Notes: generated by a model not told the origin, from the sequence alone. Shown: positions 1 to 15,164, counted from the first letter of the stretch. The stretch: DNA of 64,000 nucleotides from Pseudidiomarina marina (GCF_003987045.1 NZ_PIPZ01000002.1:248001-312000); one strand, 5' to 3'. Numbers and translations: made by a program.

Positions 1-650
1 CGTCGGGCCAACCCTTTAATTCTATTGTTCAGCTGGAGTGGGAAAAAGGAATACCCCGTAACCCGATGATCAATGCCGGTGCGCTATTAGTCAGTGACGT
101 TTTAGTTAGTCATTATTCTGCCAGTAAATCGGCTTTGCTAAGTATGGTGCGCGGTTTGTGCGGTAGTGACGATGTTTGCGTTGATTCGCGCGTGCACGAC
201 TCTGAGCGTGCGCATGGGGCTCGCAACGCCGCGTTAGCTTACTTGATGAAAAGCTTTGGTAATATTGAAGCGGATGTTGAAGAGGTATTAGACCACTACT
301 TTTGGCAATGTGCATTGACCATGTCAACGGAACAATTGGCCCGTAGCTTCGCGTTTCTCGCCAACCGTGGTAAATGCCCACGTAGCGGTGCACAAATCAC
401 CTCACATCGCGACGCACAGCGCATTAATGCATTATTAAGTACCAGCGGCATGTATGATCAATCGGGGCAGTTTGCATTCACGGTTGGGTTACCAGCCAAA
501 AGTGGTGTTGGTGGCGGCATCGTTGCCATCGTTCCTGACTATGGTGTTATCACGGCTTGGAGCCCGCCACTTAATAGTTATGGCAACTCCGCGAGAGGCA
601 TGTTTATGATTCGCGAGCTAGCTAACCACTTAGGCTTGAGTGTTTATTAA
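1..650 (+). CDS. glsA: Glutaminase (glutaminase A/B family), 5' end outside window
   Basis: Hydrolyses L-glutamine to glutamate and ammonia in the cytoplasm. The first full codon is at base 3 and about 215 codons are present, against roughly 305 for the family, so the N-terminal third, including the usual catalytic Ser-x-x-Lys motif, lies before the window. Visible family landmarks, in order, are SGQPFNS, the NPMINAGA segment with its substrate-binding Asn, the DSERAHGARNAALA segment with the conserved Glu and Asn, LDHYFWQC, GMYDQSGQFAF and the C-terminal GLPAKSGVGGGI. An internal ATG at 66 falls inside this conserved region and is not the start. The gene ends 9 bp before the convergent downstream gene, with no clear terminator between. 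Confidence 0.93.
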   Translation, partial: SGQPFNSIVQLEWEKGIPRNPMINAGALLVSDVLVSHYSASKSALLSMVRGLCGSDDVCVDSRVHDSERAHGARNAALAYLMKSFGNIEADVEEVLDHYFWQCALTMSTEQLARSFAFLANRGKCPRSGAQITSHRDAQRINALLSTSGMYDQSGQFAFTVGLPAKSGVGGGIVAIVPDYGVITAWSPPLNSYGNSARGMFMIRELANHLGLSVY

Positions 651-659
651 TCGACGCCC

Positions 660-1469
660 CTAATGGCTGGCCGGTAGTTTAAACTTCTTAAAGATAGCAC
701 TAAGCCTGCCGTTTTCTTTTAGACGGTCGATTAAATGCTCAACTTGAGACGCATCAACGTTTTTATTTTTATTGACCACAGTGGCCATGTTAAAAACGCC
801 ATATGGCTTTTTGGAAATTAATAACTGCTCCTTCACTGAACGAGGAACCATCGCCGCCAGATATTCGTCCGAGAGCATGATCAAATCTAATCGTTTATTC
901 AAAAGCATCTGCAAATTAACTTCGTGAGAATGCGCTAAATAGATGCCGTAATCCTCTTCAAGAATTCGATGGTCTTTTTCATTCGCAGCAAATGGATAGT
1001 GATAACCTACAATGCCACCAAATCTGAGACCTTTCATTTCGAAAAAACGCTGATCTCGGTTCAAGTGTTTTAACGCCACGAAACGCTCTCGACCGACAAG
1101 CAACGGTTCGGTTACATGCAAATCGATGTCTTCATCACGCCAGCCCCAGTCAATATCCTCGAATAACATCAAATCACAACAACCATCAGCACTTAAAGCA
1201 ACATAACGCGCATTCGGAGCGATAGGTTCAAGAGAAAAATGGTAGTCTTGTTGAATATGATTCAAAGCCTTGATGACTTCACCAACCAAGTGCGATTGCA
1301 TTTGTTCAGAGTAATATGGTGGGTACTCGTACGCCGCAACTCGAACTTGAATTGGTTCTGCGGTCGCATGAAAAAACAAACCAGATAGTATTGTTATTAT
1401 AGTTATTATAGTTATTAAGTACTTCAAGACTTCGCTTACTCCGTTAACTCTTGTGTATCCTTCACACAT
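660..1469 (-). CDS. Periplasmic substrate-binding protein (SBP family 3 fold)
   Basis: 269 residues. The N-terminus has a short polar segment, a strongly hydrophobic stretch (about 16-36) and a likely signal peptidase site after HATA, so the mature protein begins near EPIQVRVAAYEYPPYY. That strand and the rest of the chain resemble extracellular amino-acid-binding proteins of the bacterial SBP_bac_3 type. No ABC permease or ATPase gene is adjacent, so the partner and ligand are unknown. An ATG at 1469 has GAAGG just upstream; a TTG 15 codons later, preceded by GGAG, would give a more standard signal peptide. The h-region is encoded by a 9-bp tandem repeat (1393-1417), giving Ile-Thr-Ile repeats. 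Confidence 0.75.
   Translation of the reverse strand: MCEGYTRVNGVSEVLKYLITIITIITILSGLFFHATAEPIQVRVAAYEYPPYYSEQMQSHLVGEVIKALNHIQQDYHFSLEPIAPNARYVALSADGCCDLMLFEDIDWGWRDEDIDLHVTEPLLVGRERFVALKHLNRDQRFFEMKGLRFGGIVGYHYPFAANEKDHRILEEDYGIYLAHSHEVNLQMLLNKRLDLIMLSDEYLAAMVPRSVKEQLLISKKPYGVFNMATVVNKNKNVDASQVEHLIDRLKENGRLSAIFKKFKLPASH
1393..1417. repeat. 9-bp tandem repeat inside a signal peptide
   Basis: The unit GTTATTATA is present 2.8 times on the plus strand. It lies within the hydrophobic core of the signal peptide of the minus-strand binding protein. The period is a multiple of three, so copy-number change would lengthen or shorten the h-region by three residues without a frameshift. Confidence 0.85.
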
Positions 1470-1482
1470 CAGCCTTCAAAGT

Positions 1483-1596
1483 CAAGGGAAACTGCAAGAA
1501 CGATATTAGCTATTAGATATTGGATATTAGTTGAGCGGTCTTGGTCTTTCGTGTTTTCGCTAATATCTAATATCTAATAGCTAATATCGTTGTTGC
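1483..1596. repeat. Heptamer-based inverted-repeat element, copy 1 (tufA side)
   Basis: Two 37-bp arms, 1494-1530 and 1560-1596, are inverted copies with 35 of 37 positions matching, around a 29-bp centre. Each arm begins or ends with a GCAA(G/C)AACG end and is otherwise about four 7-bp units close to TAATATC. Just outside the left arm, bases 1483-1493 closely match the outside flank of the element downstream of tufB (18461-18471), so the repeated unit probably extends there. It contains no ORF. It sits between the tufA terminator and the binding-protein gene. Confidence 0.8.
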
Positions 1597-1602
1597 CTTC
1601 AA

Positions 1603-1632
1603 AAACAAAAAAGGGAGCCGAAGCTCCCTTTT
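1603..1632 (-). terminator. Intrinsic terminator of the rpsL-rpsG-fusA-tufA operon
   Basis: On the minus strand a 10-bp stem AAAAGGGAGC / GCTCCCTTTT (1609-1632) is closed by a UUCG tetraloop and followed by a T-rich tract. An identical stem-loop follows tufB at 18618-18641. A perfect palindrome ATCCGTTAACGGAT lies between the tufA stop and this hairpin. Confidence 0.92.
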
Positions 1633-1663
1633 CATCAATATCCGTTAACGGATACCAAGGCTA

Positions 1664-2848
1664 TTAAGCGATGATCTTAGATACAACGCCTGCGCCTACG
1701 GTACGACCACCTTCACGAATCGCGAAACGAAGACCTTCGTCCATCGCGATTGGGTGAATCAGTTCAACTACGAACTTCAGGTTGTCGCCTGGCATAACCA
1801 TCTCTACGCCTTCTGGCAACTGTACTGCACCAGTTACGTCCGTGGTACGGAAGTAGAACTGTGGACGGTAGCCTTTGAAGAATGGGGTGTGACGACCACC
1901 TTCTTCTTTGGTCAATACGTACACTTCAGCTTCGAACTGAGTGTGTGGCGTGATTGAACCTGGCTTCGCCAATACTTGACCACGTTGGATCTCGTCACGC
2001 TTCGTACCACGCAACAACGCACCAATGTTCTCACCTGCACGACCTTCGTCAAGCAACTTACGGAACATTTCAACACCAGTTACAGTCGTCTTCGTTGTAT
2101 CTTGGATACCTACGATTTCAACTTCGTCACCAGTGCGAACGATACCGCGCTCAACACGACCAGTTACTACAGTACCACGGCCTGAGATTGAGAATACGTC
2201 TTCGATTGGCATGATGAACGGCTTGTCGATATCACGCTCTGGCTCTGGAATGTATGAATCCAAAGCTTCTGCCAATTCGATGATTTTCTTTTCCCACTTT
2301 TCTTCGCCTTCCAATGCTTTCAATGCTGAACCTTGGATTACTGGCAAATCGTCGCCTGGGAAATCGTACTCAGAAAGAAGTTCACGAACTTCCATCTCAA
2401 CCAATTCCAACAACTCTTCGTCGTCGACCATGTCACACTTGTTCATGAACACGATGATGTATGGAACACCAACCTGACGTGACAACAAGATGTGCTCACG
2501 AGTTTGTGGCATTGGGCCGTCAGTCGCAGCAACTACCAAGATAGCGCCGTCCATCTGCGCCGCACCGGTGATCATGTTTTTAACATAGTCAGCGTGTCCT
2601 GGGCAGTCTACGTGTGCGTAGTGACGTGCTGGAGTATCGTACTCAACGTGTGAAGTTGCGATGGTGATACCACGCGCTTTTTCTTCTGGTGCGTTATCGA
2701 TTTGATCGAATGCACGTGCTGAACCACCGTAGGTTTTCGCCAATACTGTGGTGATCGCAGCGGTCAGAGTAGTTTTACCGTGGTCAACGTGGCCGATTGT
2801 ACCGACGTTAACGTGCGGTTTGGAACGTTCAAATTTTTCTTTTGCCAT
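1664..2848 (-). CDS. tufA: Elongation factor Tu, copy A
   Basis: 394 residues, the usual length. GTPase that delivers aminoacyl-tRNA to the ribosome. The G1 motif GHVDHGKT lies near residues 19-26, followed by DCPGH, NKCD and the SAL motif, then domains 2 and 3. It is the last gene of the rpsL-rpsG-fusA-tufA operon, 59 bp after fusA. The protein is identical to the second copy at 18689-19873. I count eight base differences between the genes, all silent and all between 1886 and 2300; the first 548 and last 222 bases of the coding region are identical. Identity stops within a few bases of start and stop, the pattern expected of gene conversion. Confidence 0.98.
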   Translation of the reverse strand: MAKEKFERSKPHVNVGTIGHVDHGKTTLTAAITTVLAKTYGGSARAFDQIDNAPEEKARGITIATSHVEYDTPARHYAHVDCPGHADYVKNMITGAAQMDGAILVVAATDGPMPQTREHILLSRQVGVPYIIVFMNKCDMVDDEELLELVEMEVRELLSEYDFPGDDLPVIQGSALKALEGEEKWEKKIIELAEALDSYIPEPERDIDKPFIMPIEDVFSISGRGTVVTGRVERGIVRTGDEVEIVGIQDTTKTTVTGVEMFRKLLDEGRAGENIGALLRGTKRDEIQRGQVLAKPGSITPHTQFEAEVYVLTKEEGGRHTPFFKGYRPQFYFRTTDVTGAVQLPEGVEMVMPGDNLKFVVELIHPIAMDEGLRFAIREGGRTVGAGVVSKIIA

Positions 2849-2869
2849 GACTTTTCCTTAACTTAAGTT

Positions 2870-2897
2870 AAAAGTCCGGTCCTTGGTAGAACCGGAC
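2870..2897 (-). promoter_or_regulatory. Stem-loop between fusA and tufA
   Basis: GTCCGGT and ACCGGAC (2874-2880, 2891-2897) form a 7-bp stem with a 10-base loop, followed on the minus strand by only four T residues. It may be a weak attenuator or processing site that adjusts tufA relative to fusA. Confidence 0.4.
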
Positions 2898-2907
2898 CAG
2901 ACTCTAC

Positions 2908-5037
2908 TTAATCTTTATCTTTAACCTGACGAGCAGCAATAACCTGCTCAGCAATGTTGTTTGGTGCTTCAGCGTACTTCAAGAATTCCATTGCATACGA
3001 TGCACGGCCCTGAGTCTGCGAGCGCAGGTCAGTAGCGTAACCGAACATTTCTGATAATGGAACTTGTGCGCGAACTTCTTTCAGACCACCAGGACCATCT
3101 TCCATGCCCTCGATGATACCGCGACGACGGTTCAAGTCACCAACGACGTCACCCATGAAATCTTCAGGGGTAACAACTTCAACTTTCATCATTGGTTCAA
3201 GCAATGCTGGTTTAGCTTGTTGAGCACCTTTCTTGAATGCCATGCTACCAGCGATTTTGAACGCCATTTCTGATGAGTCGACATCGTGGTATGAACCATC
3301 GTACAAGGTCGCTTTAACGCCAAGTACTGGGTAACCAGCAATTACACCATTCTGCATTTGCTCTTGGATACCTTTGTCTACCGCAGGAATGTATTCCTTC
3401 GGTACAACACCACCAACGATTTCGTTAACGAACTCGTAGTTTGGTGCATCATCGTCGTTCGCATCAAAGTCCATTGGCTCGATACGTAACCAAACGTGAC
3501 CGAACTGACCGCGACCACCTGATTGACGTACGAATTTACCTTCAACTTCCACTTTCTGACGGATAGTTTCACGGTAAGCAACCTGTGGTTTACCAACGTT
3601 ACATTCAACCTTGAACTCACGCTTCATACGGTCAACGATGATGTCTAGGTGAAGCTCACCCATACCAGAGATGATTGTCTGGCCAGACTCTTCGTCCGTT
3701 TTAACGCGGAACGATGGATCTTCTGCAGCCAATTTACCTAAAGCGATACCCATTTTTTCTTGGTCAGCTTTAGTTTTTGGTTCTACAGCAACAGAGATTA
3801 CAGGCTCTGGGAATTCCATACGCTCAAGCGTGATGACGTTGTTCGGGTCACACAAGGTGTCACCAGTCGTTACGTCTTTCAAGCCGATAGCTGCAGCAAT
3901 GTCGCCCGCCAAGATCTCTTTGATTTCTTTACGGTCGTTTGCGTGCATCTGTACCATACGGCCGATACGCTCGCGCTTGCTCTTCACTGGGTTATAAACG
4001 GTATCACCCTGCTTTAGGACGCCCGAGTATACGCGCAAGAAGGTCAAAGTACCTACGAATGGGTCGGTTGCGATTTTGAATGCCAATGCTGAGAACGGCT
4101 CGTCGTCAGATGACTTACGCACGCCCTCAGATTCGTCTTCCAAAATACCACGAATCGCTTTAACTTCAGTTGGTGAAGGTAAGTATTCGATAACCGCGTC
4201 AAGCATTGCCTGAACGCCTTTGTTTTTAAACGCAGAACCACACAAGCAAAGGATGATTTCGTTGTTCAACGTACGTTGACGTAAACCAGCTTTGATTTCA
4301 GCTTCAGTCAAGTCGCCTTCTTCAAGGTACTTGTTCATCAGCTCTTCGTTGGCTTCAGCAGCAGCTTCAACCAAGTCGTTGTGCATTTCTTCAGCTTTGT
4401 CTTTCAGTTCCGCTGGAATTTCTTCATAGTTGAAAGTCATCCCCTGGTCTTCTTCATTCCAGTTGATCGCTTTCATCTTGATCAAATCAACAACGCCTTT
4501 GAAGTTATCTTCAGCACCGATGTTCAAATGAATTGGAACTGGAGTCGCAGCCAAACGCGTTTTGATTTGACCTACAACGCGCAAGAAGTCAGCACCAGCA
4601 CGGTCCATCTTGTTGACGAATACCATACGTGGAACTTCGTACTTGTCTGCTTGACGCCATACGGTTTCAGTTTGCGGCTGTACGCCAGAAGAACCACACA
4701 AAACAACGACCGCGCCATCAAGTACACGCAGTGAACGTTCTACTTCGATAGTGAAGTCAACGTGTCCTGGCGTATCGATAACGTTGATACGGTGTTCTGG
4801 GAACTGCTGATCCATACCTTTCCAGAAAGCAGTTACAGCAGCAGAGGTAATTGTAATACCACGCTCTTGTTCTTGCTCCATCCAGTCGGTAGTCGCTGCA
4901 CCGTCATGTACCTCACCCAATTTGTGAGACAAGCCGGTGTAGAACAACACACGTTCTGTAGTGGTTGTTTTACCTGCGTCTACGTGAGCACAGATACCGA
5001 TGTTACGGTAACGCTCAATCGATGTTTGTCGAGCCAT
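2908..5037 (-). CDS. fusA: Elongation factor G
   Basis: 709 residues, close to the E. coli 704. GTPase that drives ribosomal translocation. The G1 motif [12 protein letters not shown] is near residues 17-28, with [12 protein letters not shown] and NKMD following, then domains II-V ending in the usual [16 protein letters not shown] segment. It lies 27 bp after rpsG and 59 bp before tufA, the standard str-operon order. Confidence 0.98.
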   Translation of the reverse strand: MARQTSIERYRNIGICAHVDAGKTTTTERVLFYTGLSHKLGEVHDGAATTDWMEQEQERGITITSAAVTAFWKGMDQQFPEHRINVIDTPGHVDFTIEVERSLRVLDGAVVVLCGSSGVQPQTETVWRQADKYEVPRMVFVNKMDRAGADFLRVVGQIKTRLAATPVPIHLNIGAEDNFKGVVDLIKMKAINWNEEDQGMTFNYEEIPAELKDKAEEMHNDLVEAAAEANEELMNKYLEEGDLTEAEIKAGLRQRTLNNEIILCLCGSAFKNKGVQAMLDAVIEYLPSPTEVKAIRGILEDESEGVRKSSDDEPFSALAFKIATDPFVGTLTFLRVYSGVLKQGDTVYNPVKSKRERIGRMVQMHANDRKEIKEILAGDIAAAIGLKDVTTGDTLCDPNNVITLERMEFPEPVISVAVEPKTKADQEKMGIALGKLAAEDPSFRVKTDEESGQTIISGMGELHLDIIVDRMKREFKVECNVGKPQVAYRETIRQKVEVEGKFVRQSGGRGQFGHVWLRIEPMDFDANDDDAPNYEFVNEIVGGVVPKEYIPAVDKGIQEQMQNGVIAGYPVLGVKATLYDGSYHDVDSSEMAFKIAGSMAFKKGAQQAKPALLEPMMKVEVVTPEDFMGDVVGDLNRRRGIIEGMEDGPGGLKEVRAQVPLSEMFGYATDLRSQTQGRASYAMEFLKYAEAPNNIAEQVIAARQVKDKD

Positions 5038-5064
5038 AAATTCCTCTTTGGGTTAACTGTGAAT

Positions 5065-5535
5065 TTACCAGCGATAGTGTGCGAACGCTTTGTTCGCTTC
5101 GGCCATACGGTGGACGTCTTCACGCTTCTTCACAGCAGAGCCTTTATTTTCTGATGCATCTAGCATTTCACCTGCTAGACGCTGAGCCATGGATTTTTCA
5201 CCCCGAGTACGCGCAGCATCAACTAACCAGCGCATAGCCAGTGCATTGCGGCGAACAGGACGTACTTCTACTGGTACTTGGTAGGTAGAACCACCAACAC
5301 GACGAGATTTAACCTCGACAGTAGGACGAACGTTGTCCAACGCAGTTTCGAAAATTTCAAGGTGGTCTTTGCCTGACTTGTCAGCCAGGATGTCTAACGC
5401 ACCGTAGATGATCTTTTCAGCGACAGATTTTTTGCCGTCAACCATGACGACATTGATAAACTTAGCCAACAACTCTGATCCGAACTTAGGGTCCGGAAGG
5501 ATTTTACGTTGACCTATGACGCGTCTTCTTGGCAT
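5065..5535 (-). CDS. rpsG: 30S ribosomal protein S7
   Basis: 156 residues. Primary 16S rRNA-binding protein that starts assembly of the 30S head. It begins [20 protein letters not shown] and ends AFAHYRW, typical of the family. Located between rpsL and fusA. In E. coli S7 represses its own operon by binding the rpsL-rpsG spacer; the 76-bp spacer here can form stem-loops, but I cannot show that it binds S7. Confidence 0.97.
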   Translation of the reverse strand: MPRRRVIGQRKILPDPKFGSELLAKFINVVMVDGKKSVAEKIIYGALDILADKSGKDHLEIFETALDNVRPTVEVKSRRVGGSTYQVPVEVRPVRRNALAMRWLVDAARTRGEKSMAQRLAGEMLDASENKGSAVKKREDVHRMAEANKAFAHYRW

Positions 5536-5611
5536 CTCAATATTCTCCGATTAATTCAGGGTATTCCCCAAAACTTATAAATTACAGTTTGGCCTTACTA
5601 ACGGAGAACCG

Positions 5612-5986
5612 TTAAGACTTAGGCCGTTTCGCGCCGTACTTAGAACGTGCTTGGCGACGATCATTCACGCCTGCACAGTCGAGAGCACCACGAACTGTGT
5701 GATAACGAACACCTGGCAAGTCTTTTACACGACCGCCGCGAATCAATACGACTGAGTGTTCTTGCAAGTTGTGACCTTCACCACCAATGTACGAAGAAAC
5801 TTCGTAGCCGTTAGTCAAACGTACACGGCATACTTTACGCAGTGCAGAGTTTGGCTTCTTCGGGGTAGTAGTGTAAACACGGGTACATACGCCGCGTTTT
5901 TGTGGGCAAGCCTCAAGTGCCGGAACGTTGCTTTTAACAACCGGCTTTTGACGACCTTTGCGCACCAGCTGATTAACTGTTGCCAT
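5612..5986 (-). CDS. rpsL: 30S ribosomal protein S12
   Basis: 124 residues, standard length. Decoding-centre protein involved in tRNA selection. The two loops where streptomycin-resistance changes occur, [12 protein letters not shown] and [13 protein letters not shown], have the ordinary lysines, so the allele looks wild type. First gene of the str operon, with its own strong promoter upstream at 6104-6132. Confidence 0.97.
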   Translation of the reverse strand: MATVNQLVRKGRQKPVVKSNVPALEACPQKRGVCTRVYTTTPKKPNSALRKVCRVRLTNGYEVSSYIGGEGHNLQEHSVVLIRGGRVKDLPGVRYHTVRGALDCAGVNDRRQARSKYGAKRPKS

Positions 5987-6103
5987 TCATTACTCCTGAT
6001 TATGTTGATGTCGCTCAACAGAATGAAAAATCCAAGTTTCCCCCTATTTTTAAGCTTGCTGTCGACAAGCCACGAGCTAATCGCCCAAATATGGGGAGGC
6101 CGA

Positions 6104-6132
6104 ATTTTAATGGTCAATAATTGGACTGTCAA
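6104..6132 (-). promoter_or_regulatory. Sigma-70 promoter of the rpsL operon
   Basis: On the minus strand a perfect -35 TTGACA (6127-6132) is separated by exactly 17 bp from -10 TAAAAT (6104-6109). It lies just after the rpoC terminator and about 115 bp before the rpsL start, so the str genes can be transcribed independently of rpoBC. Confidence 0.85.
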
Positions 6133-6146
6133 GGAAAAGCGACGGA

Positions 6147-6179
6147 AATAAAAAGGCCGCTCGCTAACGCGAACGGCCT
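6147..6179 (-). terminator. Intrinsic terminator after rpoC
   Basis: An 11-bp stem (6154-6164 with 6169-6179, one wobble pair) has a 4-base loop and is followed on the minus strand by TTTTTATT. It separates the rplKAJL-rpoBC transcript from the rpsL operon. Confidence 0.92.
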
Positions 6180-6212
6180 CTAACGCTATATTTTGCTCGT
6201 CAAAGCAACTGC

Positions 6213-10451
<4,239 letters not shown>

Positions 10452-10486
10452 GATTTATCTCCTGGCAAATAGCGTCCGGTGGTGTC

Positions 10487-13400
10487 TCAGTCTTGGTCCA
10501 ACTCGATGTTGATACCAAGCGAGCGGATTTCCTTCAGAAGTACATTGAAGGATTCCGGCATACCTGCTTCCATGCGCAGATCGTTGTCGACAATGTTTTT
10601 GTACATCTTCGTACGACCGTTTACGTCGTCCGATTTCACCGTCAACATTTCCTGCAACGTATAAGCAGCACCGTATGCTTCCAGTGCCCACACTTCCATC
10701 TCACCGAAGCGCTGACCACCGAACTGTGCTTTACCACCCAGCGGCTGCTGAGTAACCAAGCTGTAAGAACCAGTAGAACGCGCGTGCATCTTGTCGTCAA
10801 CCAAGTGGTTCAATTTCAGCATGTACATGTAACCAACAGTTACATCACGCTCGAAACGCTCACCGGTACGACCATCCCACAACGTGATCTGACCTGATTC
10901 TGGTAAATCAGCCAGTTTCAGTAGTTCTTTAATTTCGCTTTCGACTGCACCATCGAATACAGGTGTTGCAGTTGGAAGACCTTTTTTCAGGTTTTCCGCT
11001 AAACGTAACACTTCGTCATCGCTGAAGTCGTTGATATCAACTTCTTGACGGGTATTACCTAAGCTGTACACCTTGTCCAAGAATTCACGCATTTCAGCAA
11101 CTTTCGCTTGGCGCTTCATCATGTTTTCGATTTTGGTACCAATGCCACGCGCAGCCATACCCAAGTGAGTTTCAAGGATCTGACCGATGTTCATCCGCGA
11201 CGGAACGCCCAATGGGTTCAATACGATATCCACTGGCGTGCCGTGCTCGTCGTGTGGCATATCTTCAACTGGAACAATCGTTGAGATAACACCTTTGTTA
11301 CCGTGACGACCAGCTAGCTTATCACCAGGCTGGATACGGCGACGAACCGCAAGGTACACTTTAACAATCTTCAGTACGCCAGGCGCTAAATCATCACCTT
11401 GCTCGATCTTACGACGCTTGTTTTCGAACTTGTTGTCGAAATCGGCGCGAATTTCTTCGTACTGTTGTGCAATTTGCTCAAGCTGTTGTTGCGCAGCTTC
11501 TTTCTTCAAGTTTTGCGTCAACCACTTGCTTTGCTCAAGGCTAGCAAGTTTAGACTCGTCAAAACCGTTCGCTAACAACAAGCTACGAGCGCGTTCAAAA
11601 ATACCTTTCTCAAGAATCTTGAACTCATCCGTTAAGTCTTTCTTAACCTGCTTCAATTGCATTTCTTCGATAGACTTCGCACGTGCGTCTTTCTCTACGC
11701 CATCACGCGTAAATACTTGAACGTCGATAACCGTACCGGTGACACCGTTAGGCACACGCAGTGAGCTATCTTTTACGTCTGAAGCTTTTTCACCGAAAAT
11801 TGCACGCAGCAGTTTTTCTTCTGGCGTTAATTGAGTCTCACCCTTCGGCGTTACTTTACCAACGAGGATGTCGCCGCCAGAAACTTCTGCACCAACATAA
11901 ACGATACCGGCTTCATCAAGCTTGTTCAGAGCAGATTCACCTACGTTTGGAATATCGGCAGTAACTTCTTCAGCACCTAGTTTGGTATCACGCGCCACAC
12001 AGCTTAATTCTTGAATGTGGATAGTGGTTAAACGATCTTCTTGAACCACACGCTCTGAAATCAGAATCGAGTCCTCGAAGTTGTAACCATTCCATGGCAT
12101 GAATGCCACGCGTAAGTTTTGACCCAATGCCAATTCACCCATATCGGTTGACGGACCGTCAGCCAATACATCGCCACGCATTACCGGCTCACCAACATTC
12201 ACTGTTGGGGTCTGGTTAATACAGGTGTTCTGGTTAGAACGGGTGTATTTAACAAGGTTATAAATATCGATACCGGCTTCGCCTGGCATCATTTCTTCTT
12301 CGTTCACTTTCACGACAATGCGGCTTGCGTCAACTTTATCGACGACACCACCACGTTTCGCAACAACGGTTACACCTGAGTCAACCGCAACGGTACGTTC
12401 AATACCAGTACCGACTAACGGCTTGTCAGCACGCAGTGTTGGTACGGCTTGACGTTGCATGTTTGAACCCATCAATGCACGGTTGGCGTCATCGTGTTCA
12501 AGGAACGGAATCAAGCTTGCTGCAATCGACACGATCTGCTGCGGAGCAACGTCCATGTACTGAACTTGCTCTTTTGACATTAAAGTGAATTCGTTTTTGT
12601 GACGACATGGAACCAAGTCTTCAACCAACTCACCTTTATCGTTCAAGGCAACGTTTGCCTGTGCGATGACGAAGTTACCTTCTTCAATCGCTGACAAATA
12701 ATCGACTTCATCGGTTACGACACCGTTATCAATGCGACGATATGGTGTTTCTAAGAAACCATATTCGTTGGTACGTGCAAACGTTGACAACGAGTTGATT
12801 AGACCGATGTTTGGACCTTCAGGGGTTTCGATTGGACAGACGCGACCGTAGTGCGTTGGGTGTACGTCACGTACTTCGAAGCCCGCGCGCTCACGCGTCA
12901 AACCACCTGGACCCAATGCAGAAATACGACGTTTGTGCGTGACTTCTGACAATGGATTGTTCTGGTCCATAAACTGTGACAACTGGCTTGAACCAAAGAA
13001 CTCTTTCACGGCAGCACTAATTGGCTTCGCGTTAATCAAGTCTTGTGGCATGGTGCCATCAAGGTCGCCTAGGCTTAAGCGTTCTTTAACAGCGCGCTCA
13101 ACACGAACCAAACCAACACGGAATTGGTTCTCAGCCATCTCGCCCACAGAACGGATACGACGGTTACCTAAGTGATCGATATCGTCGACTTCGTCTTGAC
13201 CGTTACGAATCTCGATGAGTTTTTTCATCACCTCAACGATATCTTCTTTGGTCAATACACCTGGGCCAGTTAAGTCTTCACGACCTAAACGACGGTTGAA
13301 CTTCATGCGACCTACTGACGATAAGTCATAGCGATCTTCGCTGAAGAACAAGTTGTCAAATAATGTTTCAGCCGCTTCTTTTGTTGGCGGCTCGCCTGGA

Positions 13401-14515
13401 CGCATCATACGGTAAATTTCAACTAACGCTTCTAAACGATTGTTGGTTGAATCGATGCGCAGGGTTTCGCTCATGTACGGACCGTGATCAAGGTCGTTCA
13501 CGAACAAAGTTTCAAATTTCTTGAAGCCAGCTTCACGCAGTTTCGCAAGCAACTCTAAAGTTAACTCAGAGTTCGCTTCAGCAATCACTTCACCGGTTTT
13601 CTTGTCGGTGTAGTTTTTCGCTAAAACTTTACCTACCAAATACTCAAGTGGAACTTCCATCTCTGGTTGGTTCAAGCTTGCAATTTGGTTGATATGGCGT
13701 GCAGTAATACGACGGCCTTTTTCTACGATAATTTCGCCATCATCATTTTTGATGTCGAATTTCGCAGTTTCACCACGTAAACGCTCTGGTACCAGTTGCA
13801 TAAATACTTTCTTATTGCGGAACTGGTAGTACGTGGTTTCGAAGAACATATCGAGAATTTCTTCAGTGCTAAATTCAAGCGCACGAAGAATGATTGACGC
13901 CGGTAGTTTACGACGACGGTCGATACGTACGAATACGTTGTCTTTCGGGTCGAATTCAAAATCCAACCACGAACCACGGTAAGGAATAACGCGAGCGTTA
14001 TACAACACTTTACCTGAAGAATGCGTCTTACCTTTGTCATGATCAAAGAATACACCTGGTGAACGGTGTAACTGAGATACGATAACCCGCTCGGTGCCGT
14101 TAATTACAAACGTACCGTTCTCGGTCATCAATGGGATTTCACCCATGTAAACTTCTTGCTCTTTGATATCTTTAACGGTACCTGCCGCTGCTTCTTTATC
14201 AAAAAGAACCAAGCGCAGTTTAACCCGCAAAGGAGCTGCGTAAGTGATGCCACGAATTTGACATTCTTGAACGTCAAATACAGGCTCACCAAGGTGATAG
14301 CTCACGTACTGCAGTTCCGAATTACCTGAATAAGCGGTAATTGGAAATACTGAGCGAAATGCCGCTTCCAGGCCATTATTGCCTTCTGGATCCGGCTCGA
14401 TGAATTTTTTAAATGAATCTAATTGGATTGACAGCAGGTATGGCACCTCAAGTACATGAGGGCGTTTACCAAAATCCTTGCGAATACGTTTTTTCTCAGA
14501 GTAGGAGTACGCCAT
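10487..14515 (-). CDS. rpoB: RNA polymerase beta subunit
   Basis: 1342 residues, the same length as E. coli RpoB. The rifampicin-binding region [19 protein letters not shown] ... [13 protein letters not shown] matches the rifampicin-sensitive form at the usual resistance sites (Gln, Asp, His, Arg and Ser all ordinary). The C-terminal [13 protein letters not shown] region, [21 protein letters not shown] and the end segment SLGINIEL are typical. Co-transcribed with rpoC; the rplL-rpoB spacer holds an attenuator-like hairpin. Confidence 0.98.
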   Translation of the reverse strand: MAYSYSEKKRIRKDFGKRPHVLEVPYLLSIQLDSFKKFIEPDPEGNNGLEAAFRSVFPITAYSGNSELQYVSYHLGEPVFDVQECQIRGITYAAPLRVKLRLVLFDKEAAAGTVKDIKEQEVYMGEIPLMTENGTFVINGTERVIVSQLHRSPGVFFDHDKGKTHSSGKVLYNARVIPYRGSWLDFEFDPKDNVFVRIDRRRKLPASIILRALEFSTEEILDMFFETTYYQFRNKKVFMQLVPERLRGETAKFDIKNDDGEIIVEKGRRITARHINQIASLNQPEMEVPLEYLVGKVLAKNYTDKKTGEVIAEANSELTLELLAKLREAGFKKFETLFVNDLDHGPYMSETLRIDSTNNRLEALVEIYRMMRPGEPPTKEAAETLFDNLFFSEDRYDLSSVGRMKFNRRLGREDLTGPGVLTKEDIVEVMKKLIEIRNGQDEVDDIDHLGNRRIRSVGEMAENQFRVGLVRVERAVKERLSLGDLDGTMPQDLINAKPISAAVKEFFGSSQLSQFMDQNNPLSEVTHKRRISALGPGGLTRERAGFEVRDVHPTHYGRVCPIETPEGPNIGLINSLSTFARTNEYGFLETPYRRIDNGVVTDEVDYLSAIEEGNFVIAQANVALNDKGELVEDLVPCRHKNEFTLMSKEQVQYMDVAPQQIVSIAASLIPFLEHDDANRALMGSNMQRQAVPTLRADKPLVGTGIERTVAVDSGVTVVAKRGGVVDKVDASRIVVKVNEEEMMPGEAGIDIYNLVKYTRSNQNTCINQTPTVNVGEPVMRGDVLADGPSTDMGELALGQNLRVAFMPWNGYNFEDSILISERVVQEDRLTTIHIQELSCVARDTKLGAEEVTADIPNVGESALNKLDEAGIVYVGAEVSGGDILVGKVTPKGETQLTPEEKLLRAIFGEKASDVKDSSLRVPNGVTGTVIDVQVFTRDGVEKDARAKSIEEMQLKQVKKDLTDEFKILEKGIFERARSLLLANGFDESKLASLEQSKWLTQNLKKEAAQQQLEQIAQQYEEIRADFDNKFENKRRKIEQGDDLAPGVLKIVKVYLAVRRRIQPGDKLAGRHGNKGVISTIVPVEDMPHDEHGTPVDIVLNPLGVPSRMNIGQILETHLGMAARGIGTKIENMMKRQAKVAEMREFLDKVYSLGNTRQEVDINDFSDDEVLRLAENLKKGLPTATPVFDGAVESEIKELLKLADLPESGQITLWDGRTGERFERDVTVGYMYMLKLNHLVDDKMHARSTGSYSLVTQQPLGGKAQFGGQRFGEMEVWALEAYGAAYTLQEMLTVKSDDVNGRTKMYKNIVDNDLRMEAGMPESFNVLLKEIRSLGINIELDQD

Positions 14516-14665
14516 GGGGTTCCTCAGCTAGCTGATTGATGACCCTAACCACCGGAGTAGGAGTCGATGGTTAAAAACAAACTACTTAAAGCTTGTCGTT
14601 CCCGTTTTTGTCACCGCGAGCATGCACCCCAATAACGGGCAAAAATGATACATGCTTTACAGCGC

Positions 14666-14696
14666 AAAAAGGCTGGTAGCAAAATTGCCACCAGCC
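14666..14696 (-). terminator. Attenuator-like terminator between rplL and rpoB
   Basis: On the minus strand an 11-bp stem (14671-14681 with 14686-14696) with a 4-base loop is followed by five T residues. It is strong enough to stop part of the transcription leaving rplL. E. coli has a partial terminator at the same place that lowers rpoBC output relative to the L7/L12 genes; the same role is likely here. Confidence 0.8.
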
Positions 14697-14733
14697 CTAG
14701 GCCTAAAAGGCCAAGTTATGCAAGTTGTTAAAC

Positions 14734-15111
14734 TTACTTAACTTCAACTTCCGCACCAGCTTCAGTCAATTCTTTAGCAAGTGCTTCTGCGTCTTCTTTG
14801 CTGATGCCTTCTTTAACAGCAACAGGTGCAGACTCAACCATGTCTTTCGCTTCTTTCAAGCCAAGACCAGTTGCGCCGCGAACTGCTTTGATAGCTGCTA
14901 CTTTGTTAGCGCCAGCAGATTTCAAGATTACGTCAAATTCAGTTTTCTCTTCTGCAGCAGCAGCGCCGGCAGCAGCTGGACCAGCTGCAACAGCAACAGC
15001 AGCTGAAGCGTCAACACCGAATTTTTCTTCTGCAGCTTCGATCAACTCAACCAATTCCATAACTGGCATTTCAGCGATCGCGTTCAAAATATCTTCTTTA
15101 GTAAGAGCCAT
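14734..15111 (-). CDS. rplL: 50S ribosomal protein L7/L12
   Basis: 125 residues. Acidic stalk protein that recruits translation factors to the ribosome. It has the N-terminal dimerisation helix region, an Ala-rich hinge near residues 38-53, and the C-terminal domain with the conserved [20 protein letters not shown] segment. It follows rplJ by 53 bp, as in other bacteria. Confidence 0.97.
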   Translation of the reverse strand: MALTKEDILNAIAEMPVMELVELIEAAEEKFGVDASAAVAVAAGPAAAGAAAAEEKTEFDVILKSAGANKVAAIKAVRGATGLGLKEAKDMVESAPVAVKEGISKEDAEALAKELTEAGAEVEVK

Positions 15112-15164
15112 AACTCTAAACTCCTGGGTTATAAATTACAAAAAAATGGTTAAAAAAACCGCTT

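Noticed and set aside
106..393. 95-codon frame opposite the glutaminase gene
   Set aside because: It lies fully antisense to conserved glutaminase sequence and has no family features.
1954..2477. Plus-strand frames repeated opposite both tuf genes
   Set aside because: Their conservation in two places follows from the duplicated tuf genes, not from selection on the opposite strand.
5536..5611. S7 repressor-binding site in the rpsL-rpsG spacer
   Set aside because: Stem-loops are possible (AACGG/CCGTT after the rpsL stop), but nothing specific to the known S7 target could be matched by eye.
10493..14055. Many long antisense frames inside rpoB and rpoC
   Set aside because: They are shadows of strongly biased codon use in highly expressed genes, with no recognisable domains or ribosome sites.
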